DNA of 16,046 nucleotides, from positions 1 to 16,046 of the forward strand of contig CAZYGI010000078.1 of NCBI GenBank assembly GCA_964647255.1, read 5' to 3'. Origin of the DNA: CAWJEL01 sp964647255. GTDB taxonomy: Bacteria; Chloroflexota; Anaerolineae; CG2-30-64-16. Below, piece after piece: positions 6,988-13,488 of this stretch. Positions within the stretch are counted from its first letter, which is position 1; every line of letters begins with the position of its first letter. Both the position numbers and the translations under genes were made by a program. The notes under the pieces were generated by a model that ran no database searches, was not told the origin of the DNA, and saw nothing but the letters and a program-made list of their open reading frames with translations.

Positions 6988-7233
6988 ATGCAAGAGCAGA
7001 CACCGTGGCGCGGGCGCAGGGGGTTGCCTTTGCGGATCGGCGCGATCTGTGCGGCCATTGGAATCATCTTGGCGATTGTCGGCATCGTGCGCGGGACGGT
7101 GCCGGCAAACCCGCTCTCCATCTTCATGGCGCTGTTGATCTCCGGCGTCAGTTGGGGTGTGGTCAGTTGGGCTGTTGCGACGGCGGTCATGGATGTGGAG
7201 AACGACGTTGCCGAGGATATCAAGCATGAGTGA
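6988..7233 (+). CDS. Small two-helix membrane protein, unknown function
   Basis: An 81-aa protein I do not recognise. The start MQEQTPWRGRRG at 6988 is preceded by AGGGGG. The basic N-terminus is followed by a hydrophobic helix at about 24-45 (IGAICAAIGIILAIVGIV) and a second at about 52-72 (IFMALLISGVSWGVVSWAV). It ends in an acidic tail (VENDVAEDIKHE). The basic end before the first helix and the even number of helices predict both ends inside the cell. Its last 8 bases overlap the start of the HAD phosphatase gene (ATGAGTGA arrangement), so the two are probably translationally coupled. Confidence 0.7.
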   Translation: MQEQTPWRGRRGLPLRIGAICAAIGIILAIVGIVRGTVPANPLSIFMALLISGVSWGVVSWAVATAVMDVENDVAEDIKHE

Positions 7234-8035
7234 GGCTTCCATTCGGCTGCAAGACCTCCGGGCGTTCATTTTTGACCTGGACGGCACGCTGTATCGCGGC
7301 AACACCGCGGTGGCCGGCGCGGTCGAATTTGTGACGCGCCTGAACGCGGCCGGTGTGCCGCTGGTCTATCTGACCAACAACGCCACCACCCCGCCGTTGG
7401 GCGTGGCAGAGCGCCTGGCGGGGATGGGGTTCCCGGTCACCCTGGATCAAATCCTGACCTCGGCGCAAGCCACCGCCGCCTGGGTGGCGGCCGAGATGCC
7501 GGGCGCGCGCGCCTACGTGGTCGGTGAGGTGGGTTTGTGGGAGGCCCTGGACGTGGCGGGCGTTGCGCGCACTGCGGATTGGCGCCAGGCGGATGTTGTG
7601 GTGGCCGGCATGGATCGCGAGGTGACGTATGCCAAGCTGCGCGATGCGGCGCTGGCGATCCGGCGCGGCGCCCGGTTCATCGCCACCAATACCGATCGCA
7701 CCCTGCCGACCGAGATGGGGCTCATCCCCGGTGCGGGATCGCTGATCGGGCTGCTGGAGATCGCCACCGATGTGAAGCCGCGGGTGATCGGCAAGCCTTC
7801 GGCGGACATCATGCGGCTGGGGTTGCAACGCCTCGGCATGCCGGCCGGCCTGACCGCGGCGGTCGGGGACCGGACAGAGACGGATATCCTGGGCGCGCAG
7901 GCGGCCGGTATGCCTGCGATTGCCGTGCTCACCGGCGCCAGCACGGCCGAGATGTTCGCAGCCATGCAACCGCCGCCGGACTGGGTGTTTGAGGATATGG
8001 CGGCGCTGGGGCGGGCGTATTTCGGTAGAGCGTAG
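7226..8035 (+). CDS. HAD-IIA family phosphatase (NagD/phosphoglycolate phosphatase-like)
   Basis: A haloacid-dehalogenase-fold phosphatase, 269 aa. Motif I is FDLDGTLYRG (16-25) with nucleophile Asp17 and acid/base Asp19; motif II is LTNN (49-52); Lys190 lies in IGKPSADI; motif IV is VGDRTETDILGA (213-224). The large C2-type cap between motifs II and III and the DGTLYRG form place it in subclass IIA, which includes NagD, 4-nitrophenylphosphatase and phosphoglycolate phosphatase. The natural substrate cannot be told from sequence. The start at 7226 follows GAGG and overlaps the upstream membrane-protein gene by 8 bases. The final codons and the TAG stop are built from two copies of the heptamer TAGAGCG. 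Confidence 0.88.
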   Translation: MSEASIRLQDLRAFIFDLDGTLYRGNTAVAGAVEFVTRLNAAGVPLVYLTNNATTPPLGVAERLAGMGFPVTLDQILTSAQATAAWVAAEMPGARAYVVGEVGLWEALDVAGVARTADWRQADVVVAGMDREVTYAKLRDAALAIRRGARFIATNTDRTLPTEMGLIPGAGSLIGLLEIATDVKPRVIGKPSADIMRLGLQRLGMPAGLTAAVGDRTETDILGAQAAGMPAIAVLTGASTAEMFAAMQPPPDWVFEDMAALGRAYFGRA

Positions 8036-8123
8036 AGCGGAGAGGCGATGCCCTCTGAAGGCAAGCATGCCGTGGTCTGATCGCGCCACGCCTCCCGCGC
8101 CACGCTCCACGCTCTACGCTACC
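8026..8123. repeat. Facing heptamer arrays between convergent HAD and aldo/keto reductase genes
   Basis: Left arm: two TAGAGCG units (8026-8039), the second starting at the HAD stop codon, then an 8-base variant. Right arm: five phased heptamers (8089-8123) whose minus strand reads GGTAGCG, TAGAGCG, TGGAGCG, TGGCGCG, GGAGGCG, just downstream of the aldo/keto reductase stop. The arms are partly complementary and can form a long imperfect hairpin, so this may be a bidirectional terminator. Confidence 0.8.
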
Positions 8124-8126
8124 CTC

Positions 8127-9113
8127 TCACCACCGCTGATGCACGTGCGGTTTGATCAACGTGTCATAGACTTCTTGCGCCGCGGCCAGCACCTGGGGTG
8201 AGAGCGCGGGCAGATCGGCCGCGGCGAGGTTGTCCTCGGCCTGGCTGGGACGTTTTGCACCGGGGATGGCGCACGTCACCGCATCGAACATCAAGATCCA
8301 GCGCAGGGCGAGCTGGCTGAGCGTGGCGCCGGCCGGGACCAGCCTGCGCAGCTCTTCGACGGCCTGCAACCCCACCTCGTACGGCACCCCCGCAAAGGTC
8401 TCGCCGACGTCGAACGCCTCGCCGTGCCGGTTGAACGCACGGTGATCATCTGCGGCAAACTGGCTATCGGGCTTCAGCTTGCCCGTGAGCATGCCGCTCG
8501 CCAGCGGCACGCGCGTCAGGATGCCGACCCGTCGCTCCTGGGCCAGCGCGAAGAAGCGTTCGGCCGGCCGGCGGCGGAACATGTTGAAGATGATCTGCAC
8601 CGATTGCACACCGGGAAACTCGGTTGCCTTGACGGCCTCTTCGACTTTCTCGACACTGACGCCATAGTGGCGCAGCTTGCCGGCGGCCACGAAGTCGTCC
8701 AGGATGCCGAACACTTCGGGCCGATAATAGACTTCCTGGGGCGGGCAGTGGAGCTGGAGCAGGTCAATGGTGTCAGTGCCCAGGTTCTTCAGGCTTCGAT
8801 CCACCCAGGCGGTGAGGTTCTCGCGGGTGTAGCCCTCGACGACCTGTTTCGGCAGGCGGCGGCCGGCTTTGGTCGCCACGTAGATGCGCTGACCGGGCCG
8901 CGCCTTCACCACCTGCGCTACCAGCCGTTCGCTGCGGCCATCGCCGTAAACGTCGGCGGTGTCAATGAAGTTGACGCCCAGATCAATGGCGCGGTGCAAA
9001 GCCGCCACCGATTCGTCGTCGTCCACGTCGCCCCAGGCCCCGCCGATGGCCCAGGCGCCAAAGCTGATCTCCGACACCTTCCAGCCGGTGCGGCCAAGTT
9101 CGCGATAATGCAT
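8127..9113 (-). CDS. Aldo/keto reductase
   Basis: A 328-aa NADPH-dependent oxidoreductase of the AKR superfamily, TIM-barrel fold. The catalytic tetrad is visible: Asp51 and Tyr56 (FIDTADVYGDG), Lys82 (VATKAG) and His122 (LLQLHCPP). The N-terminus MHYRELGRTGWKVSEISFGAW is typical of the YajO/Tas-like group, whose members reduce various aldehydes and sugars. The cofactor-binding end has AIPGAKRPSQAEDNLAA. The start at 9113 is well supported by AAGGAGGG six bases upstream. It follows mazG on the same strand, separated by the large facing heptamer arrays. Substrate unknown. Confidence 0.93.
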   Translation of the reverse strand: MHYRELGRTGWKVSEISFGAWAIGGAWGDVDDDESVAALHRAIDLGVNFIDTADVYGDGRSERLVAQVVKARPGQRIYVATKAGRRLPKQVVEGYTRENLTAWVDRSLKNLGTDTIDLLQLHCPPQEVYYRPEVFGILDDFVAAGKLRHYGVSVEKVEEAVKATEFPGVQSVQIIFNMFRRRPAERFFALAQERRVGILTRVPLASGMLTGKLKPDSQFAADDHRAFNRHGEAFDVGETFAGVPYEVGLQAVEELRRLVPAGATLSQLALRWILMFDAVTCAIPGAKRPSQAEDNLAAADLPALSPQVLAAAQEVYDTLIKPHVHQRW

Positions 9114-9136
9114 GATATTCCCTCCTTGTGATCAGG

Positions 9137-9206
9137 TGGGGCGTGGAGCGTGGGGCGTGGGGCGTGGAGCGTGGGGCGTGGAGCGTGGGGCGTGGAGCGT
9201 GGGGCG
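9137..9206. repeat. Tandem heptamer array, 10 units, upstream of the aldo/keto reductase gene
   Basis: Ten units, TGGGGCG or TGGAGCG, at an exact 7-base period on the plus strand. The array faces the oppositely oriented array at 9213-9275. It lies directly before the ribosome site of the aldo/keto reductase gene, whose mRNA would carry the pyrimidine-rich complement if transcribed from upstream. Of the six arrays this is the one whose purine-rich strand does not follow a stop codon on the same strand. Confidence 0.95.
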
Positions 9207-9212
9207 AACACG

Positions 9213-9275
9213 CGCTCTACGCTCTCCGTTTTACGCTCTCCGTTTTACGCTCCCCGCTCCTCGCTCTCCGCTCTC
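9213..9275. repeat. Tandem heptamer array, 9 units, at the mazG stop codon
   Basis: Nine heptamers in exact phase. Minus-strand units from the mazG end are GAGAGCG (twice), AGGAGCG, GGGAGCG, then TAAAACG alternating with GAGAGCG, and finally TAGAGCG. The mazG stop TGA (9276-9274) runs into the first unit. The array is separated from the opposing 10-unit array by about six bases, so the pair forms a roughly 140-bp inverted structure. Confidence 0.95.
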
Positions 9276-10272
9276 ATCCCCATTCCTCTGCGGCGACGCG
9301 CGCCGCGTAGCGAGCATTGGTCTCGCGCAGCGCGGCTTCGGCCTCGACCCCCCGGACGTGGGCCCACGCCACCAGCTCGAACAGTGCCTCACCCAGGATT
9401 TCGGCGGTCAGGGGGGCGTCCGGCGGCAATGCGGCGAGCCCGGTCCACGGGGCTGTGCGCGCAGCGGCCTCGCGCAGCCGCGACATGCGGTCGAGATAGG
9501 CCTCGGCCTGTGCGAGCGCTGGGAGGCTCTTTGGGATGCTGGCCAGCGGCGAACGTTTCCCTGCCGATTCGCCGTTGGCCGCCCGCTCGGCGCGCTTGAT
9601 GGCCTCCCAATTCGCCAGCACTTCGTCCGTGTCGTTCACTGAGACGTCGCCGAACACGTGCGGGTGGCGGCGGATCAGCTTATTCACAATGTGGGCGATC
9701 ACGTCCGGCGGCCGGAAGCGCCCTTCCTCGGCCGCGATCTGCGCCAGGAGCGCGACCTGCAGGAGCACGTCGCCCAGCTCCTCCGCCACCTTCGCCGCCT
9801 CGCCGCCGTCGAGCGCATCCAACAGCTCATAGCTTTCTTCGAGCAGCGAAGCGCGCAGCTTGGGCCACGTCAACGCGCGGTCCCACGGGCAGCCGTCCGG
9901 CGCGCGCAGATGCGCGACGATGTCCTGCAGCGCCGTGTAGTCGCTTGGCTGCCGAAGGGGCGAGATCCACAGCGCGGCATCCGGCGTGAGGCCGGCCTGG
10001 CCCGCCAGCGCGTCCAGCGGCAGCTCCCGCCGGCCCGCCGCGTCAAGCAGCGCGACGGGGTGCCCGGGCGGGTAGACGAGCAGCAGCGTCACCGCGATCC
10101 GCTGCGCCAGGCCGCCATCCGCCAGCCCCAACACCAGCGCCGGCCCGGCCGGGTCGAAGTGCGGGTAGCGCTGCCCGGCCAATGCCTCGGCAGAGATCAA
10201 CTGCAGGCTGTCGAGCGGCGCATCGCCCAGCACCGCCGCGACGTGTGTCAGATCAGCATAGTTGAATGGCAA
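9274..10272 (-). CDS. mazG: Nucleoside triphosphate pyrophosphohydrolase MazG with extra N-terminal domain
   Basis: MazG hydrolyses (d)NTPs to the monophosphate and pyrophosphate, clearing unusual nucleotides. It is 332 aa. The conserved core begins at LQDIVAHLRAPDGCPWDRALT (about 115-135), with the metal-binding helices EESYEL (145-150) and EELGD (164-168), then RRHPHVF (201-207). A second MazG-like half (about 290-330, EILGEALFELV...ALRETNARY) has lost the EExxE helix and probably is not catalytic. Residues 1 to about 110 do not match the core; the position is where the tetrapyrrole-methylase domain sits in YabN-like fusions, but I see no methylase glycine motif. The start is TTG at 10272, supported by AGGGAG six bases upstream. 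The stop codon abuts the heptamer array. Confidence 0.9.
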   Translation of the reverse strand: MPFNYADLTHVAAVLGDAPLDSLQLISAEALAGQRYPHFDPAGPALVLGLADGGLAQRIAVTLLLVYPPGHPVALLDAAGRRELPLDALAGQAGLTPDAALWISPLRQPSDYTALQDIVAHLRAPDGCPWDRALTWPKLRASLLEESYELLDALDGGEAAKVAEELGDVLLQVALLAQIAAEEGRFRPPDVIAHIVNKLIRRHPHVFGDVSVNDTDEVLANWEAIKRAERAANGESAGKRSPLASIPKSLPALAQAEAYLDRMSRLREAAARTAPWTGLAALPPDAPLTAEILGEALFELVAWAHVRGVEAEAALRETNARYAARVAAEEWG

Positions 10273-10347
10273 GATTGGCTCCCTATCCTTCGACTACGCC
10301 GGGCCCCAACCCCGGCTCCGCTCAGGATGCTCTGCTACGCCGGATGG

Positions 10348-10403
10348 CGCTTTGCACTCTCCGCTCCCCGCTCCACGCCCTCCGCGCCCCGCCTCACGCC
10401 TCC
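10348..10403. repeat. Tandem heptamer array, 8 units, at the GH1 stop codon
   Basis: Eight phased heptamers on the minus strand: GGAGGCG (last GH1 codons), TGAGGCG (containing the stop), GGGCGCG, GAGGGCG, TGGAGCG, GGGAGCG, GAGAGTG and CAAAGCG. It is less uniform than the others but strictly in phase. The rest of the gap to mazG (10273-10347) holds only a GC-rich stretch with a CCTTCGAC...GCTCAGGAT motif of the kind found as dispersed repeats in many genomes. Confidence 0.85.
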
Positions 10404-11731
10404 ACCGCGTTCGCCGCGATCACCCGGCTGTACCACGCCGCGCTGGCCTTCGGGATGCGTCGCTGCGTGGGGTAGTCCGTGTAGACCAGGCCGAAGCGCT
10501 TGCTGTAGCCATGGCTCCACTCGAAGTTATCCATCACCGACCAGACGAAATATCCCCTCAGCGGCACACCTTCGGCCAGAGCTCGTGCCGCCTGGAGGAA
10601 ATGGTCGCGGAGGTACGCGATGCGTTTGGGATCGTCCACCCGCCCGTCTGGCCCGAGCGCGTCGGGGTAGGCCGCGCCGTTCTCGGTGAGGTAGTAAGCT
10701 GGGAATGGATAGTCGGCCTTGAGCCGGGTCAGCAAGGTGTACAGCCCTTCGGCGCACACCTCCCAGCCCATCTCGGTCTTCTCAGCGTTCGGGAACAGCT
10801 CGCGCGGCGCGTTCTCGCGCTCGGGCACCGCCTGGCTGCGGATGATGGTGCGGAAGTAGTAGTTGACCCCCACGAAATCAACGGGCGCGGCGATGGCCGC
10901 CAGGTCGCCGGGGCGGACAAAATCCATCGGCCGGCCGTAGTGCGCCACAATATCACGCGGGTAGCCGCGGCCGGCCACCGGGTCGAGGAACCACCGGTTG
11001 AATGTCCCGTCGGCCTGCCATGCGGCCGCCAGGTCGGCGTCGCTGTCGGACGCCGGGTATTGTGGGCTGAGGTTGAAGGTCACGCCCGCCTGGCAGCCGG
11101 GGCTGTTGCGCCGGATGACCGGGATGGCCCAGCCGTGGCTCAGCAGCAGGTGATGCGCCGCCGCCAACGCCTGGTCCAGGTCCTGCTGGCCCGGCGCGTG
11201 GATCCCCCATTGGTAGCCCATGATCGCCGACACCCACGGTTCGTTGAGCGTGATCCAGTGTTTGAGCCGGTCGCCCAGGGCCCGCGTGACGACGTCGGCG
11301 TACTCGGTGAACGCCTCCGCGGTCGCCCGCGCCGGCCAGCCGCCCTGATCCTCCAGGCGCTGCGGCAGATCCCAGTGGTACAGGGTGGCGTATGGCGTGA
11401 TGCCGGCGGCCAGCAGCTCATCGGTCAATCGGCGGTAGAAGTCGAGCCCGGCCTGGTTGACCCGGCCCTCAGGCAAGATGCGCGGCCACGCGACCGAGAA
11501 GCGGTAGGCTTGCAGACCGAGGTCCCGCATCAGCGCAACGTCCTCGCGCCAGCGGTGATAGTGATCGCAGGCCACGTCGCCCGTGTCGCCGTTCGCTACC
11601 TTGCCCGGCGTGTGCGAGAAGCGATCCCAGATGCTCTCGCCCTTGCCGTCCTCCCGCCAGGCGCCTTCGATCTGATAGGACGCTGTGGCCGCGCCCCAGA
11701 TGAAATCCGATGGGAAATAAAAAACGGTCAT
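10394..11731 (-). CDS. GH1 beta-glucosidase
   Basis: A family 1 glycoside hydrolase, 445 aa, that removes terminal beta-linked glucose (or galactose/fucose) from small glycosides with retention of configuration. Features in order: FPSDFIWGAATASYQIEGA (6-24), ESIWDRFSHTPGKV (32-45), YRFSVAWPRILPEG (76-89), acid/base Glu164 in TLNEPW, GVNYY (288-292) and nucleophile Glu350 in YLTENG. The C-terminal part has GYFVWSVMDNFEW and RFGLVYTDY. There is no signal peptide, so it acts on imported disaccharides in the cytoplasm. The start at 11731 follows AAGGAG and gives the standard N-terminus; an upstream ATG at 11785 would add 18 unconserved residues. Divergent from the MFS gene. The GH94 phosphorylase 1.8 kb away suggests a shared role in cellobiose-type sugar use. 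Confidence 0.95.
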   Translation of the reverse strand: MTVFYFPSDFIWGAATASYQIEGAWREDGKGESIWDRFSHTPGKVANGDTGDVACDHYHRWREDVALMRDLGLQAYRFSVAWPRILPEGRVNQAGLDFYRRLTDELLAAGITPYATLYHWDLPQRLEDQGGWPARATAEAFTEYADVVTRALGDRLKHWITLNEPWVSAIMGYQWGIHAPGQQDLDQALAAAHHLLLSHGWAIPVIRRNSPGCQAGVTFNLSPQYPASDSDADLAAAWQADGTFNRWFLDPVAGRGYPRDIVAHYGRPMDFVRPGDLAAIAAPVDFVGVNYYFRTIIRSQAVPERENAPRELFPNAEKTEMGWEVCAEGLYTLLTRLKADYPFPAYYLTENGAAYPDALGPDGRVDDPKRIAYLRDHFLQAARALAEGVPLRGYFVWSVMDNFEWSHGYSKRFGLVYTDYPTQRRIPKASAAWYSRVIAANAVEA

Positions 11732-11832
11732 GGCAACTGGCTCCTTGTGTTTGCGTCCGGCGTTCAGTGACAGAACGCAGATCAACGGTATCGGCCTGAG
11801 CTTCCAGTCACAGCCAGACCGGCCGAATGGGG

Positions 11833-11862
11833 ATTGTACACCTTTCCGGGCCGTGAACCCAA
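11833..11862 (-). promoter_or_regulatory. Candidate promoter of the GH1 gene
   Basis: On the minus strand TACAAT (11838-11833) matches five of six -10 bases; TTGGGT (11862-11857) is a weak -35 at 18 bases. The predicted leader is about 95 bases. No clear operator palindrome was found here. Confidence 0.4.
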
Positions 11863-11876
11863 TTCATCACCAAGAG

Positions 11877-11905
11877 TTGTCGGGCCCGGGGCGTCATGGT
11901 AAACT
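11877..11905 (+). promoter_or_regulatory. Candidate promoter of the MFS gene, extended -10 type
   Basis: TTGTCG (11877-11882) and TAAACT (11900-11905) are 17 bases apart, each matching four of six; TGG precedes the -10. The string CATGGTAAACT resembles CATGGTACACT in the aroE promoter. The ATG follows about 24 bases after the predicted start point. Confidence 0.45.
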
Positions 11906-11935
11906 CGGAATATCAAGATTGGAGTTTGTCACGAT

Positions 11936-13261
11936 ATGACGACACCCTCTTCCCCTGCCGCGATGGCGCGGCGGGGGTCGCATCTGCCCCCCACCTTTCG
12001 CGCGCTGCGCCACCGCAATTACCGGCTTTGGTTCATCGGTCAGGGGCTTTCCCTGATCGGCACCTGGATGCAGAATATGGCGCAGCAGGTGCTGGTCTAC
12101 CGGCTGACCGGCTCGGCCGCGGCACTGGGCATCATCAGCGCGATCGGGTTGATCCCGCTGCTGCCGCTGGCGCTCTGGAGCGGCTCCATCGCCGACCGCG
12201 CGCCGAAACGCACCGTCATCCTGATCGCCCAGATCGTCATGATGGTCCAGGCGTTCCTGCTGGCGGTGCTCGCCTGGACCGGTGCGGTCCAGGTGTGGCA
12301 CGTCTACGCGCTGGCGTTCGTGCTGGCCGCGGCGCAGGCGGTGGACCTGCCCGCCCGGCAGGCGTTCACCGTCGAGATGGTGGAGGGCAAGGAGGATCTG
12401 ACCAACGCCATCGGATTGAATTCGGCAATGTTCAACGGCGCCCGGGCGATCGGGCCGGCGCTGGCCGGCACGCTGGTGGCGGTCATGGGCGAGGGGCCGG
12501 CCTTCATGGTGAACGGCTTGAGCTTTGTGGCGGTGATCATCAGCCTGCTGATGATGCGGGACCTGCCGGCGCCGAGCGGCCGCCGCGGGGTCAGTCTGGG
12601 CGGCCACCTGGCAGAGGGGATGCGTTTCGTTGTCGGGCAGCGCGCCATCCTGGTGATCACCAGCATGGTGGCGGTCAGCGCGTTTCTCTCCATGCCGTAC
12701 AGCACGTTGATGCCGGTCTTTGCCAGCAAGGTGCTCGGCAGCAGCGCGCAGCCGGTCGTGCATCTCCTGTGCGACGGCAGCCATCCGGTGATGCGCTGCC
12801 GGGCGCCCGCGGCGCTGCCGCTCGGCCTGCTGCTGACCACCATGGGCGTTGGCGCGCTGATCGGCGCGCTGGCCGTGGCGTCGCTGCCCGAGCACGCCCG
12901 CCGCGGGCGGTGGCTGACCGCGGGCAACCTGGCATTTCCGCTGTTCCTGCTCGGTTTCTCGGCCTCGCGCTCGTTCGTGGCCTCGCTGCTCCTCCTGTTC
13001 GGGGTGGGCGTCAGCTTCGTGGCGCAGAACTCACTGGCGAACACGCTGCTCCAGCTCATCACGCCTAACGAGGTGCGCGGCCGGGTGATGAGCCTCTACA
13101 CGCTCACGTTTCAGTCGTTCATGCGGCTGGGCGGCCTGCAGGCGGGGCTGGTGGCCGATTCCATCGGCGCGTCGCTGGCCGTCGGCCTCGGCGCGACCGT
13201 TTCGCTGGGGTACGGGCTGTTTGTGGCGGTGCGGTATCCCGGTGTGCGCGAGATGCGGTGA
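11936..13261 (+). CDS. MFS transporter, MFS_3/EntS-like exporter family
   Basis: A 441-aa major facilitator protein with about 12 hydrophobic segments. It opens with FRALRHRNYRLWFIGQGLSLIGTW, the hallmark of the MFS_3 group (EntS-like and many putative drug or siderophore exporters). The loop 2-3 motif is GSIADRAPKR (83-92); the N-half ends with FNGARAIGPALAGTL (166-180); the C-half has TTMGVGALIGAL and TPNEVRGRVMSLYTL. A stretch of about 22 residues (274-295) before the GVGALIG helix has no counterpart in the family pattern I know and carries His276, Cys279, His283 and Cys288. The start at 11936 has only a weak ribosome site (TTGGAG, distant). Family members export small molecules; a sugar-import role alongside GH1 and GH94 is not supported by the family. 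Confidence 0.88.
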   Translation: MTTPSSPAAMARRGSHLPPTFRALRHRNYRLWFIGQGLSLIGTWMQNMAQQVLVYRLTGSAAALGIISAIGLIPLLPLALWSGSIADRAPKRTVILIAQIVMMVQAFLLAVLAWTGAVQVWHVYALAFVLAAAQAVDLPARQAFTVEMVEGKEDLTNAIGLNSAMFNGARAIGPALAGTLVAVMGEGPAFMVNGLSFVAVIISLLMMRDLPAPSGRRGVSLGGHLAEGMRFVVGQRAILVITSMVAVSAFLSMPYSTLMPVFASKVLGSSAQPVVHLLCDGSHPVMRCRAPAALPLGLLLTTMGVGALIGALAVASLPEHARRGRWLTAGNLAFPLFLLGFSASRSFVASLLLLFGVGVSFVAQNSLANTLLQLITPNEVRGRVMSLYTLTFQSFMRLGGLQAGLVADSIGASLAVGLGATVSLGYGLFVAVRYPGVREMR

Positions 13262-13285
13262 GGGGCCGTCAGCGGGCGGTTCTTA

Positions 13286-13325
13286 ACGCAAAGGCGCAAT
13301 TTGATGCAGCGCCTTTGCGTCTTTC
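13286..13325 (+). terminator. Intrinsic terminator after the MFS gene
   Basis: A perfect 12-bp stem (13286-13297 with 13309-13320) with an 11-base loop, followed by CTTTCTT. It lies 24 bases past the MFS stop. ACGCAAAGGCGC-type stems also occur as dispersed repeats in many genomes, so it may be both. Confidence 0.7.
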
Positions 13326-13346
13326 TTGCTGCCCCCAAACCTCCGA

Positions 13347-13485
13347 TTGTCATTCTGAGCGAGTTAACGGCTCAACTCCCGTGACGGTAAGGCGTCAGCG
13401 AAGAATCTGTCCCATGCACGACGAGATTCTTCGCTGAGGCTTCGCCGCGGTGTGGGATGAGTCGTTAACCCGCTCAGAATGACAA
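13347..13485. repeat. 139-bp palindromic dispersed-repeat element
   Basis: Outer arms 13347-13369 and 13463-13485 are inverted copies matching at 22 of 23 bases and begin TTGTCATTCTGAGCG. Inner arms CAGCGAAGAATCT (13396-13408) and AGATTCTTCGCTG (13424-13436) are perfect. The whole can fold into one long hairpin. The words GTCATTCTGAGCG and GCGAAGAATCT are those of a repeat I recall as widespread in many bacterial genomes. It encodes nothing, and lies 4 bases past the GH94 stop, between convergent genes. It could be a MITE- or REP-like non-autonomous element. Confidence 0.85.
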
Positions 13486-13488
13486 AGC

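Noticed and set aside
9137..9275. CRISPR array
   Set aside because: The repeats are 7 bases with no spacers, arranged as contiguous tandem units; there are no cas genes.
10262..11770. 502-codon open frame on the plus strand opposite the GH1 gene
   Set aside because: The minus strand encodes a complete GH1 protein with both catalytic glutamates; the plus frame shows only low-complexity composition.
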